Made by a program: the position numbers and the translations under genes. The notes under the pieces are model-generated. The model ran no database searches. It was not told where the DNA came from and saw only the letters and a program-made list of their open reading frames with translations. A DNA stretch of 64,000 nucleotides, taken from NCBI RefSeq assembly GCF_003469185.1, contig NZ_QSIL01000001.1, forward strand, positions 124,001 through 188,000, in the 5' to 3' direction. The stretch is from Collinsella sp. AM34-10. GTDB lineage: Bacteria > Actinomycetota > Coriobacteriia > Coriobacteriales > Coriobacteriaceae. Positions 1 through 11,173 of this stretch are shown piece by piece (the first letter of the stretch is position 1; the number at the start of each line of letters is the position of its first letter).

Positions 1-1034
1 CCAACCTGTCGCCGATGCTGCTGGAAAACCCCGCCCGTGCCCGCCGCTGCTGCTTTGCGACCGACGACCGCGCCCCTTCCGACGCGCTTTCGACCGGCAT
101 GATCGACAATGCCTGCCGCGTGGCTATCGAGGCCGGCATCGACCCGGTGGTCGCCATCTCCATGGCGTCCCTCTCCACGGCCGAGGCGTTTGGCCTGGAT
201 CACGGCTGCCGCGACCCGCACGAGCTCCGCGGCGCCATCGCCCCGGGCAAGCGTGCCGACCTGCTGGTGCTCAATGACCTGACGTTTGCCACGGCTCCGC
301 ATCGCGTATATGCCGCCGGTGCCCTGGTGGCGCAGGACGGTACCTTTGTGGGCGAGATTGCACCCGAGATGGCCGAGGTTGCGGCCCTTGCCGACGAGCT
401 GCGCGCCTCCGTTAAGCTGCCGAAGCTTTCGCTCGACGTGTTCGACTATGCCTTTAAGCCGGGCGAGGCCGTGATCGACGTGGTGCCGGGTAAGGCCATC
501 ACGGGTATGGTTCGCCCCGAGAGTGCCGAGGGCCTGCGCCGCATTATGCTGATCGAGCGCCATGGCCGCGGCGTGTCGCTGCAGGCCGAGGGCGCCGACG
601 GTGATGGTCCTGCGGGCCTGGGTCTTGTCGGCAAGCATATCGGTCGCGGCTGGGTGCGTGGCTTCACCATCACAGGCGGTGCCATCGCCTCGACGATCGG
701 TCACGACTCGCACAACGTATGCGTGGTGGGCGACAATGCCGCCGATATGATGGCTGCCGTCGAGGCCGTGGGCCAGGGCGGTCACGTACTGGTGCGCAAC
801 GGCGAGGTCGTGGCGCGCATCCCGCTGGCGCTCGGCGGCCTGATGAGCGAAGGCACGGCCGAGGATGTCGCCGCGCAGCACGACGACTTTATGGTCAAGG
901 CGCGCGCCATGGGCATCGAGCCGCCGCTCGACCCCATCATGGGCATCATCTTCCTGCCCCTGCCGGTTATCCCGACGCTCCGCATCCGCCCCGAGGGCAT
1001 GTTCGACGTCACAACCTTCACCTACGCCGACTAG
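1..1034 (+). CDS. ade: Adenine deaminase, C-terminal part (5' end outside window)
   Basis: The reading frame is already open at base 3 and ends in TAG at 1032-1034, so about 343 C-terminal residues are visible of a family that is usually near 570-600. Adenine deaminase converts adenine to hypoxanthine and ammonia in purine salvage, in the cytosol. The visible part begins in the amidohydrolase core, with TDDRAPSDAL where the family carries a metal-site Asp. It continues through the typical GAIAPGKRADLLVLNDL segment that closes the amidohydrolase fold, then the C-terminal adenine-deaminase domain with the conserved IGHDSHN stretch. No start codon belongs to this fragment; the first internal ATG (15) is not a start. 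No terminator-like hairpin with a T-tract is obvious directly downstream. Confidence 0.9.
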   Translation, partial: NLSPMLLENPARARRCCFATDDRAPSDALSTGMIDNACRVAIEAGIDPVVAISMASLSTAEAFGLDHGCRDPHELRGAIAPGKRADLLVLNDLTFATAPHRVYAAGALVAQDGTFVGEIAPEMAEVAALADELRASVKLPKLSLDVFDYAFKPGEAVIDVVPGKAITGMVRPESAEGLRRIMLIERHGRGVSLQAEGADGDGPAGLGLVGKHIGRGWVRGFTITGGAIASTIGHDSHNVCVVGDNAADMMAAVEAVGQGGHVLVRNGEVVARIPLALGGLMSEGTAEDVAAQHDDFMVKARAMGIEPPLDPIMGIIFLPLPVIPTLRIRPEGMFDVTTFTYAD

Positions 1035-1173
1035 TCATCGGGGACGTTCTTAAACGTCTAGTCGCCTGCGACACTCTTTGACGTGTTGCCTGGCGCTGCG
1101 ACCGTGGGACCTCTGACGCGCGTGAGCTATTTGCTAGGTCCTTGTAACGTTTGCGCCCGCGGAGTCTTACCTG

Positions 1174-1240
1174 AGCTCCCTTTGGGTACGTTGGAATTGG
1201 ATACGCGTTCGATTCCAACAGGCCCGAAGGGAGCTTTTCT
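1174..1240 (+). promoter_or_regulatory. Leader hairpin covering the ribosome binding site of the next gene
   Basis: AGCTCCCTT at 1174-1182 pairs perfectly with AAGGGAGCT at 1227-1235, and an inner stem GTTGGAAT (1190-1197) pairs with ATTCCAAC (1212-1219). The right arm contains AAGGGAG, the Shine-Dalgarno sequence of the gene starting at 1241, followed by TTTTCT. The structure could act as a transcription attenuator or could hide the ribosome binding site. The ligand or trigger is unknown. Confidence 0.5.
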
Positions 1241-2035
1241 ATGTTTAAACTGATTGCATCCGATATGGACGGCACACTGCTTGACGAAAACGGCCAGGTG
1301 CCTCCCGAGACTTACGAACTGATTCTGGCGCTACACGAGCATGGCGTGCATTTTGCCGCATCGTCAGGTCGCCGCTACGATCGCCTGTGCGAGTTCTTTG
1401 CGCCCGTTCGCGACAAGATGGACTTTGTCGCCGCTAACGGTGCCCAAGTCTACGCCGACGGCAAAATGGTAGACCGTGAGGTGTATTCGCACCTGGCGAT
1501 TCGAAAGCTCGCCCAAGCAGTCGCGACGTTTCCCAATCTGCATCTTGCGCTCTTTGACCGAACCAAGTCCTTCCTGCTCGATGACGAGTGCAAGTTCGTG
1601 CGTGAGGTCGATAAGGACCTTCCCAATGCCGAGCGTATTTGGGAGCTGCCCGATCCCAGCGTAAATATCATCAAGGCGAGTATCTTTTGCGATGACGGTG
1701 TCGTTATGGACAGCGCCTACGTGCTACAGCGCGAACTTGGTCAGCTCTTTACTTTTGCGCCTTCGGGCAACGCGTGGATCGATGCTATGCAGCCCGGTGT
1801 GTCGAAGGCCTCGGGCATCGCGCAGCTCGCGGAACACTACGGCATTGGACGCGACGAGGTCATGGCGTTTGGCGACTCGATGAACGACTACGAGATCATT
1901 CGCTTTGTCGGCACGGGCTGCGCGATGGAAAACGCGCGCCCCGCGCTCAAAGCGGTTGCCGATCGCGTCGTAGGCTGCAACCGCGACCACGCCGTTCAGC
2001 AGGAGCTCCGTCGCGTGCTGGAGAGTCTCGCCTAA
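1241..2035 (+). CDS. Cof-type HAD-IIB family phosphatase
   Basis: A 264-residue cytosolic haloacid-dehalogenase hydrolase of the Cof/IIB type, the usual length for the family. Motif I is DMDGTLL at residues 8-14, with the nucleophile Asp8 and the acid-base Asp10; motif IV is GDSMND with Asp212 and Asp216 binding Mg2+. The cap lies between roughly residues 85 and 190. Such enzymes dephosphorylate sugar phosphates, flavin precursors or pyridoxal phosphate, and the substrate cannot be read from sequence. ATG 1241 is chosen because AAGGGAG sits 6-7 bases upstream. That site is buried in a strong hairpin, so expression may be conditional. A second Cof-type gene lies 110 bp downstream on the opposite strand. 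Confidence 0.88.
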   Translation: MFKLIASDMDGTLLDENGQVPPETYELILALHEHGVHFAASSGRRYDRLCEFFAPVRDKMDFVAANGAQVYADGKMVDREVYSHLAIRKLAQAVATFPNLHLALFDRTKSFLLDDECKFVREVDKDLPNAERIWELPDPSVNIIKASIFCDDGVVMDSAYVLQRELGQLFTFAPSGNAWIDAMQPGVSKASGIAQLAEHYGIGRDEVMAFGDSMNDYEIIRFVGTGCAMENARPALKAVADRVVGCNRDHAVQQELRRVLESLA

Positions 2036-2072
2036 TTCGGCAGATGGAGACGTTCCTTTTCTGTCGGCAGCC

Positions 2073-2109
2073 GGGGACAGTCTTTGCGGCGCCCCGCGAG
2101 GAGTGTCCC
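2073..2109. repeat. GGGGACA...TGTCCCC palindrome
   Basis: GGGGACA and TGTCCCC bracket an inner GCGG...CCGC stem in the gap between two convergent genes. It belongs to the GGGGAC-ended palindromes also seen near 32485-32520 and 37506-37586. It has no T-tract, so a terminator role is not clear. Confidence 0.45.
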
Positions 2110-2145
2110 CAACGACTACTTAGCTACCCTGCCGGGTTGATGCTG

Positions 2146-2988
2146 CTAGGCGAGGGCGGCCATGATGGTGCGGGCGACGCCGTCGTGGTCGTTGTCGTAT
2201 TCGGTGATGGCGTCGGCGGCCTCGCGGTCTTCGGGTTCGCCGTTGATCATGGCCATGCCGTGGCCCGCTGTCTGCAGCATGGGGATGTCGTTGATGTTGT
2301 CGCCGAACGCCCAAGCGTCGGCGAGACGCTCGCCCAGGTGCTCGCATAGCCACGTGAGGGCCGTTCCCTTGGTGGCGCCCTCGCCCATGACCTCGATATT
2401 CATGGCGTACGAACGCGTGACCTCAATGCCTCCGAGCGTGTCGAGCTCCGCCGCGATGGCGTCGCGATCGGCCGGGTCGTGCCAGTACATGGCGATGCGT
2501 TCGAGCGTCTCGACCTCGTCGATCTTGCTGTCGATATCCATGTCGATCGGTGTTCGTGTGCGCTTGAGCGAAGCCGCGATGTGGGGGTCGCCGCCGCAGA
2601 ACTCATCCAGACGCGCGTAGAGCGAGCGGGGGAGGAAGCACTGCCCATCCGCGAAGATATCGAAGGTCACATCGTGGCCGGCGGCGATGCGGTGGATGCG
2701 ATGGGCAATGCCGCAATCGAGCGGTCGGCTCAAGATGCGCGTTGCGCGCGAGGTATCGGTGGACACATCGTCGTCGAGCTGCCAGACGCTGGCGCCATTG
2801 GCACAGACGGCATAGTGTACGGCGGGATGGGCGAGGATGGGCTCAAAGATGCCCGACAGCGGACGTCCCGTGCACGGTACAAACTCAATGCCGCGACGTG
2901 CGAGCTCGTCGAGCATCGCCCAGGTGGCGTCGCTCATCTGCTTGTCACTCGTCAACAGCGTTCCATCCATATCGGAAAAAACAATCAT
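2146..2988 (-). CDS. Cof-type HAD-IIB family phosphatase (second copy)
   Basis: A 280-residue HAD-IIB hydrolase. Motif I is DMDGTLL with Asp6 and Asp8, the conserved Lys of motif III is in ATKGTAL (about residue 207), and motif IV is GDNIND with Asp230 and Asp234. The TKGTAL and ING spacing is typical of Cof/YidA-like sugar- or flavin-phosphate phosphatases. It is not a recent duplicate of the gene at 1241: similarity is confined to motifs. It is transcribed convergently with that gene and ends in TAG. The substrate is unknown. Confidence 0.88.
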   Translation of the reverse strand: MIVFSDMDGTLLTSDKQMSDATWAMLDELARRGIEFVPCTGRPLSGIFEPILAHPAVHYAVCANGASVWQLDDDVSTDTSRATRILSRPLDCGIAHRIHRIAAGHDVTFDIFADGQCFLPRSLYARLDEFCGGDPHIAASLKRTRTPIDMDIDSKIDEVETLERIAMYWHDPADRDAIAAELDTLGGIEVTRSYAMNIEVMGEGATKGTALTWLCEHLGERLADAWAFGDNINDIPMLQTAGHGMAMINGEPEDREAADAITEYDNDHDGVARTIMAALA

Positions 2989-3075
2989 TCGATGCAGCCC
3001 TTTCTGCTGGCATAAAAAGCGTGGCCGAGGGCGGTGATGCCCTGACCACGCTCGAGTTCTATAACGGTCTGCGTC

Positions 3076-4494
3076 CTAGCGGTCGGCGAGCGGCTTGTAC
3101 TCCAGCGGCTCGATCACCGGACGATAGGCCGGGCGAATAATACGGTGCGCGCAGAAGAGCTCTTCCATGCGGTGTGCCGACCAGCCGGCCATGCGGGCGA
3201 CGGCGAATAGCGGCGTAAAAAGCGTCTCGGGTACGCCGAGCATCTTGTAGATAAAGCCTGTGTACAGGTCGATGTTGGCGCAGATAGGCTTGGTCATGCC
3301 GTGGTCGCGCATCACCTGCGGTGCCAGGCGCTCGATGCGCTCGATGAGCGCGAATTCCTCGCCCAGATCTTTCTTGGCAGCGAGCGAACGTGCGTAGTGG
3401 CGGCAGACCTCGGCGCGCGGGTCGCTCAGGGTGTAGACGGCGTGGCCCATACCGTAGATGAGACCCGTGCCGTCGAAGGCCTGCTTGTCGAGAATCTTGC
3501 CCAGGTAGGCTGCGACCTCGTCCTCGTCCTCCCAATTGGAGACATGTGCACGGATGTCCTCGTGCATGGACACGACCTTGGCGTTGGCGCCGCCGTGGCG
3601 CGGGCCCTTGAGCGAGCCGATGGCCGCGGCGTAGGCGGAATACGGATCGGTGGCCGAGGAGGACAGTACGCGGCAGGCAAACGTGGAGTTGTTGCCGCCG
3701 CCGTGCTCGGCATGCAGCATGAGCATCACGTCGAGCAGCATGGCTTCGTCGCGGGTGAATGCCATGCCGCCGCGCAACACCTGCAGGATGGTCTCGGCGG
3801 TGGAGAGACCGGGCGTGGGATGCGGTACATGAACCTCGGAGCCGCGGCGCTTGGCGACCGAGGCCATATGCGCGAAGGCGGCGATGCGGGGGAGACGGGC
3901 GAGCATGGAGATGGCGACATCGATTTCGTGCTCGGGTGTAATGGCGTCGGGCTCGGCGTCGAAGGCGTAGAGCAGCAGCACGGCGCGCTGAAGCACATTC
4001 ATGATGCTCGACGACACCGTGGTCATGGGGAACTCGCGGACGTATTCGTCGCTCAGGTGCCTAAAAGCACCCAGACGTCCGCAAAAACCGTCAAGCTCTT
4101 CCTTGGTGGGCAGAGAGCCCGTAATGAGCAGATAGGCGACCTCTTCGTAGCCGTAGCGGTTCTCGGCCTGGGCGTTGTTGACCAGATCCTCGATGCTGTA
4201 GCCACGAAGCGTGAGTTTGCCCTGATCGGGCACGACCTTACCGTCGACCTTGTTGTAGCCGTGCACATCCGAGATGCGAGTGAGGCCCGCGACCACGCCC
4301 GAGCCGTCGGCATTGCGCAGGCCGCGCTTGACATTGTGCTCAACAAATAGGCCCTCGTCATAAGGGTCAGTCGGCAGGCCATAGTAGAGATTTTCGCTTT
4401 CGGGCGAAATCTGGCGGCTCGCTTCGTAATCCAAGACCAGGCGGCTCAGGTGGTCGTCGAAGCGGTAATAGATTTTCTTGGCGTCGTAGGCCAT
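3076..4494 (-). CDS. gltA: Citrate synthase (citrate/2-methylcitrate synthase family)
   Basis: A 472-residue enzyme condensing acetyl-CoA with oxaloacetate to give citrate; the family also includes 2-methylcitrate synthases. Active-site signatures are HAEHGGGN (residues 261-268), RHGGAN (299-304) and GHAVYTLSDPR (350-360), supplying the two catalytic His and the Asp. An N-terminal extension of some 60 residues before the core, and an overall length above the usual 370-430, fit the long form found in anaerobic Firmicutes and Coriobacteria. An ACT-domain gene sits 77 bp downstream on the same strand. No other TCA-cycle gene is in the window, so the role is probably biosynthetic (glutamate via 2-oxoglutarate), which is inference. 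Confidence 0.9.
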   Translation of the reverse strand: MAYDAKKIYYRFDDHLSRLVLDYEASRQISPESENLYYGLPTDPYDEGLFVEHNVKRGLRNADGSGVVAGLTRISDVHGYNKVDGKVVPDQGKLTLRGYSIEDLVNNAQAENRYGYEEVAYLLITGSLPTKEELDGFCGRLGAFRHLSDEYVREFPMTTVSSSIMNVLQRAVLLLYAFDAEPDAITPEHEIDVAISMLARLPRIAAFAHMASVAKRRGSEVHVPHPTPGLSTAETILQVLRGGMAFTRDEAMLLDVMLMLHAEHGGGNNSTFACRVLSSSATDPYSAYAAAIGSLKGPRHGGANAKVVSMHEDIRAHVSNWEDEDEVAAYLGKILDKQAFDGTGLIYGMGHAVYTLSDPRAEVCRHYARSLAAKKDLGEEFALIERIERLAPQVMRDHGMTKPICANIDLYTGFIYKMLGVPETLFTPLFAVARMAGWSAHRMEELFCAHRIIRPAYRPVIEPLEYKPLADR

Positions 4495-4571
4495 GCGCGC
4501 TCCTCTCCGGGCCGCATCGGGGTGACTTGCATGGGCATGCGCGCGTCAGGCTATCCCCAGCGGCTTGCTCG

Positions 4572-4859
4572 CTACAGGCGGTACATAAAGTTGAAGACGT
4601 CCTCGCGCTGGATGGACACGTTGACGCCCGAAAGCTCGCCGGCCTCGGCCAGCGCCTTCTGCAGCTCGGCGAAGTCGAGCTTGGACTCGGCGGTATCGGC
4701 CAGCATGGTCATGGTGAAGATGTCCTCGATAATGGACTGCGTGATGTCGCGGATGTCGACGTTGGCCTCGCCTAGGACACGGGTGACGCCGGCGACGATG
4801 CCGGGGCGGTTCTTGCCAAGGACGGTGATGACGATACGGGAGGACGAGATCTCGGCCAT
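4572..4859 (-). CDS. ACT-domain protein (UPF0237 family)
   Basis: A 95-residue protein consisting of one ACT domain: an N-terminal IVITVLGKNRPGIVAGVTRV strand-helix with the RPGIVAGV loop that binds amino acids in related regulators, then the second strand and helix. It matches the UPF0237/GcvR-like stand-alone ACT proteins, which are normally about 89-95 residues. A regulatory or sensory role with an amino acid ligand is likely, but no target is known. It starts at ATG 4859 with AAAGGG upstream. Divergent from rpmE and upstream, on the same strand, of citrate synthase, with which it may be co-transcribed. Confidence 0.85.
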   Translation of the reverse strand: MAEISSSRIVITVLGKNRPGIVAGVTRVLGEANVDIRDITQSIIEDIFTMTMLADTAESKLDFAELQKALAEAGELSGVNVSIQREDVFNFMYRL

Positions 4860-5186
4860 GGGAAACCCTTTCGCGTGATTGCGGCGCGCGCGGGGCGCTC
4901 CGCTACGGTACAGTGTTCATCATTGTACCTGTCTGGCGCAAAAAAGGGCACCTTTGCTGCGGCGTTACACGTCTGCAACATGGGAGAAGGGGCAAAGGCG
5001 CCCGTTTGCCGCGATTCGTCGTGTCGTCTGCCGTGCCTTGGGCGCGATGCACAACGCAAAGACCGTGAACCTTTTGTGGGACGCGCGGTGCCGTGGTATC
5101 ATAGCCGAGTTTGTTGTCTTGGTCGGAAACCAAGACGCCTTATGCGCTGATCGGTAACCAGCGCCTGACTAATAAGGAGTCCTACC
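4860..5186. other. Intergenic region between ACT protein and rpmE
   Basis: This 327-bp gap between divergent genes holds their promoters. On the + strand a GTCTTGG/CCAAGAC hairpin at 5116-5136 lies in the rpmE leader, upstream of the AAGGAG ribosome binding site. It could be an autoregulatory site of L31 or only an incidental stem. No gene is supported. Confidence 0.4.
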
Positions 5187-5612
5187 ATGAAGCAGGGTAT
5201 CCATCCCCAGTATGTCGAGTGCACGGTGACGTGCTCCTGCGGCAACACCTTCAAGACGCACGCTACCGTGTCCGAGATGAAGGTCGAGCTTTGCAACGAG
5301 TGCCACCCGTTCTACACCGGCCAGCAGAAGTTCGTCGACACCGGTGGACGCGTCCAGCGCTTCGCCGACAAGTTCGGTGGCGCCGCTGCCGCCCAGCTCA
5401 AGAAGGCTGAGGAGGCCAAGGCTGCCAAGGCCGCCAAGGCTGCTGAGGCCGAGGCCGCTCGCAAGGCCGCCGCTGAGGCTAAGGCTGCCGAGAAGGCTAA
5501 GCGTGCCGCTAAGTTTGCCGAGGAGGCTGCCAAGCAGGCCGCCGAGGCTCCCGCAGAGGCTCCCGTCGAGGAGGTCGCTGCCGAGGCCGAGACCGCCGAG
5601 GCTGCTGAGTAA
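5187..5612 (+). CDS. rpmE: 50S ribosomal protein bL31 with long C-terminal tail
   Basis: Residues 1-68 are a normal bL31 of the zinc-binding (C+) type, with Cys16 and Cys18 and then Cys36-x2-Cys39 as ligands, a component of the large subunit at the central protuberance. Typical bL31 is about 65-90 residues; this protein is 141. The extra 70 residues are almost entirely Ala, Lys and Glu in heptad-like blocks ([18 protein letters not shown]), predicting a long charged helix, ending with a Pro/Glu-rich acidic tip. ATG 5187 follows AATAAGGAGTCCTACC. It is monocistronic with a strong terminator at 5650-5690. Confidence 0.95.
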   Translation: MKQGIHPQYVECTVTCSCGNTFKTHATVSEMKVELCNECHPFYTGQQKFVDTGGRVQRFADKFGGAAAAQLKKAEEAKAAKAAKAAEAEAARKAAAEAKAAEKAKRAAKFAEEAAKQAAEAPAEAPVEEVAAEAETAEAAE

Positions 5613-5649
5613 ATAGCTCGCCGCGGAAACACTCGCATTCATGGCATAA

Positions 5650-5690
5650 GGGTCGCGCATCCGTTTGGGTGCGCGGCCCTTTTCTTTTTA
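5650..5690 (+). terminator. Rho-independent terminator after rpmE
   Basis: GGGTCGCGCA pairs with TGCGCGGCCC around a short loop and is followed by TTTTCTTTTTA. Confidence 0.85.
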
Positions 5691-5757
5691 TTGGTGCAAG
5701 CTAACCCGTTCCCATTGCACCAGGTTGGTGCGAATGGGACAGGTTGATTTGCACCAA
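5691..5757. repeat. GCACCA-core palindromic repeat, copy 1
   Basis: TTGGTGCAA (5691-5699) and TTGCACCAA (5749-5757) form the outer arms; an inner stem GTTCCCATTGCACCA pairs with TGGTGCGAATGGGAC. The related copy at 37506-37586 shares the GCACCA/TGGTGC core and the GGGACAGGTT sequence. Confidence 0.65.
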
Positions 5758-5790
5758 ATGGCAGAGAGGCAGCGTTTTCCCAGATAAAAG

Positions 5791-5822
5791 CTGCCAAAAT
5801 AAACCAGTCCCTTTTTGGCAGG
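5791..5822. repeat. 32-bp TGCCAAAA...TTTTTGGCA stem-loop, copy 1
   Basis: TGCCAAAA and TTTTTGGCA flank a loop containing CCAGTCCC. The same 32-bp layout recurs at 18814-18845, with 27 of 32 positions matching by eye. Confidence 0.6.
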
Positions 5823-5952
5823 CTGTCGTAGTTATTACGTGGTCGAGCGTGTCGACCGCATAGGCGGCGCCTTGTTTGGCTAAAGTACAAATATCTGTGT
5901 TTAACTCGTCCAAGGTTTCATGCCGCGGGCGATGGCCAAAAAGGAAAACCAC

Positions 5953-8759
<2,807 letters not shown>

Positions 8760-8760
<1 letters not shown>

Positions 8761-9908
8761 TGGCCGAGACTCTAGAGGTAACTCCCGCCGAGTTGGACGC
8801 GTTTGCGGACCGACTCGGCGAGGTCGAGTCGTATCTCCATTTGGACGAGAAGCGCGCCCGCGTGGCGGAGCTCGAGGCCAAAAGCGTCGCCCCGGGCTTT
8901 TGGGACGATGCCGATGCCGCTCGCGCCACGATGGAGGAGATTGCACGCGCCAAGGAGGACATCGCCGCCGTGGATACGGCGCGCGGTGAGCTTTCCGATG
9001 CTCGCGCCGCGCTGGAGCTTGCCGAGGAAATGGGCGATGACCCCGATGCTGCCGCGCTGCGTGAGGAGGCTGCCGCCACGGCGGAGCGGCTTTCCCGCGC
9101 CATCGACGAGCTTGAGCTTGCGAGCTGGTTTACCGGCGAGTTCGATCACGGCGACGCAATTGTGACCATCAAGCCCGGGCAGGGTGGCTTGGAGGCCCAG
9201 GATTGGACCTTCATGCTCTTTAAGATGTACATGAAGTACTGCCAGCGCCGCGGTTGGAAGGTCACCATCAACGATTGCCCCGCGGCCGAGGTTATCGGCA
9301 TCGATCGCGCGACCTTTACCGTCGAAGGCAAGGATGCCTTTGGCATGCTTCGTGCCGAGGCCGGTGTTCACCGCCTGGTGCGCATTAGCCCCACCGACGA
9401 CAAGAAGCGCCGCCAGACTACGTTTGCCGGCGTCGAGGTCATTCCGGTGCTGCCCGACGATATCGATATCGAGATTAGCCCCGATGACATTCGCGTCGAC
9501 GTGTACCATGCAAGCGGCCCGGGCGGCCAGGGTGTCAACACCACCGACTCCGCCGTGCGCGTAACGCATTTCCCCAGCGGTATCGTGGTCACGTGTCAAA
9601 ACGAGCGCAGCCAGATTCAAAACAAGGCCGCGTGCATGCAGATCCTCAAGGCGCGCCTGTACGAGATTGAGCTCGAAAAGCGCGCCGAGGCCCTGGATGA
9701 GATTCGCGGGCCCAAGACCACAATTGGTTTTGGCAACCAAATCCGCAGCTACGTGCTCTACCCGTACCAGATGGTTAAGGACCTGCGCACGGGCGTGGAG
9801 ACCAGCAACGTCGAGGCCGTTCTTGACGACGGCGATCTGGATCCATTTGTGATTGGCTATCACCGTTGGGCTACCGGCAACGCTGACGCGGAGGCCCCGT
9901 CTGCATAA
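8760..9908 (+). CDS. prfB: Peptide chain release factor 2 with SPT recognition tripeptide
   Basis: A 382-residue class I release factor. The GGQ motif that triggers peptidyl-tRNA hydrolysis is at residues 255-257 in ASGPGGQGVN. The stop-codon recognition tripeptide, normally Ser-Pro-Phe in RF2, reads Ser-Pro-Thr here (residues 210-212, bases 9387-9395, in VRISPTDDKKRR). Everything else is RF2-like, including the length and the HRLVRIS and QIRSYVL segments. There is no in-frame TGA or autoregulatory frameshift near codon 25, so the classical RF2 +1 frameshift control is absent. It starts inside the secA stop codon and is co-transcribed with secA. Two stem-loops with T-tracts follow. Confidence 0.95.
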
Positions 9909-9936
9909 ACCGCTCAGTTTATGTGGAAATGGATTA

Positions 9937-9996
9937 AAACCCTCCGAGCAGGGTGGTTTTGTATCCAGAACATACCCTGCACAGGGGTGGTTTTTG
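9937..9996 (+). terminator. Tandem terminators after prfB
   Basis: Two successive stem-loops, AACCCTCCGAGCAGGGTGGTTTT at 9937-9960 and a second ACCCTGCACAGGGGT stem followed by GGTTTTTG at 9974-9996, each end in a T-tract. Confidence 0.7.
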
Positions 9997-10034
9997 TTTG
10001 GCGAATCGGTAGAATCGAATACATGAAGAAGTTC

Positions 10035-10063
10035 AAAGCGCATCCGATGGGGTGCGCTTTTTT
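10035..10063 (+). promoter_or_regulatory. Terminator-like hairpin directly before the yitT-type ribosome binding site
   Basis: AAAGCGCA (10035-10042) pairs with TGCGCTTT (10053-10060) and runs into a T-tract (10058-10063), followed at once by GAAGGAGG. It may be a third terminator of the secA-prfB unit or an attenuator of the next gene. A short open frame starting ATGAAGAAG at 10022 overlaps it. Confidence 0.45.
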
Positions 10064-10075
10064 GAAGGAGGCAGC

Positions 10076-10966
10076 ATGGCATATCGTCTGGACATCAAGC
10101 GCATTCTTTCGATGAACTTCTTTCACGATCTACCCCAGATCATGTTGGGGTGTGCCTTGGCCGCCATCGCGACCGACCTGTTTTTGATTCCCAACGGTCT
10201 TGCAGCCGGTGGCGTTACGGGCCTTGCGACGATTATCCAGGCAGTCGGCGCAGCGCGAGGCGTGTCGCTTCCTGTCGGTATCCAGACCATCGTGATGAAT
10301 GCCTTGCTGCTGCTGATCGTTATGCGCGAGGGCGGCATGTTCTATGTAGTGCAGACGGCGACGGGCTTTGTGCTGCTGGGCTTCTTTACCGATCTGTTTG
10401 CCCCGTTTGTAGCGCCTCTGGCACATGCAGACCTGATGCTTCCCGCTATGTGGGGCGGCATTATCACGGGCATCGGTTACGGCATGGTGTTGCGCGCCGG
10501 CGCCAACACCGGCGGCTCGGACACGATTGGCCAAATCATCTCGCGTAACACCTCGCTGCCGGTGGGCTCGACCGTCATGGCGATCGACGTTGCCGTGTGC
10601 GCGCTCTCGGCCCCGGTATTCTCGGTCGAAAACGCGCTGTATGCAGGCCTTTCGATGGTCATTAGCGGTTATGTGATCGATGCTGTGGTCGATGGCGGCA
10701 ATAAGCGCCGTATGGTACTTATCATCTCGGAGAATTTTCCCGATATCGCGGCCGACATCATGTATGGTCTGGGACGCGGCTGCACCAAATTAAAGGCGAC
10801 TGGTATGTATTCGGGCGTCGAGAAGCCGGTGATCATGGTGATCGTTAGCCGTCGAGAGCTCAACACCCTCAAAACGATCGTGCGTGAGCGCGATCCTCGC
10901 GCCATTGTGACGGTCGCCGACGTTACGGAAGCCTTCGGTGAGGGATTCAAGGATATTAACGCGTAG
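10076..10966 (+). CDS. YitT-family membrane protein (DUF161 + DUF2179)
   Basis: A 296-residue integral membrane protein with five or six hydrophobic helices in the first 190 residues, including the IPNGLAAGGVTGLA and RAGANTGGSDTIGQII signatures of the YitT family. A soluble C-terminal DUF2179 domain follows, with YSGVEKPVIMVIVSRRE. The family is widespread in Gram-positive bacteria and its transport function is unknown. The start at ATG 10076 is set by GAAGGAGG six bases upstream rather than the earlier in-frame ATG at 10052, which lies inside a hairpin. It is monocistronic, between prfB and the transketolase genes. Confidence 0.88.
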   Translation: MAYRLDIKRILSMNFFHDLPQIMLGCALAAIATDLFLIPNGLAAGGVTGLATIIQAVGAARGVSLPVGIQTIVMNALLLLIVMREGGMFYVVQTATGFVLLGFFTDLFAPFVAPLAHADLMLPAMWGGIITGIGYGMVLRAGANTGGSDTIGQIISRNTSLPVGSTVMAIDVAVCALSAPVFSVENALYAGLSMVISGYVIDAVVDGGNKRRMVLIISENFPDIAADIMYGLGRGCTKLKATGMYSGVEKPVIMVIVSRRELNTLKTIVRERDPRAIVTVADVTEAFGEGFKDINA

Positions 10967-11173
10967 GGCCGACTACGTTCCATCCAAAAGACGTTCACAT
11001 TGGTAAACCGTTTCATCAGCGATTCTGCCTGCTCAATTGTTCAAATAATGATAAATACTCTGGTAAAGCCATCGGTTTCCAGCATAATGAATGACGTACG
11101 TGCATTGCGGCTGTGTTGGGATTACCTTCGGTGCCGTGCGCATCTTGTCTTAAGAGGATGAAAGGAAGGCACA

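Larger units (their letters stand above)
5613..5952. other. rpmE-secA intergenic region with terminator and two repeat elements
   Basis: The 340-bp gap holds the rpmE terminator, then a 67-bp palindrome (5691-5757), then a 32-bp stem-loop element (5791-5822). The remaining 130 bp before secA should contain the secA promoter, for which no confident -35/-10 pair was identified. Confidence 0.6.
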
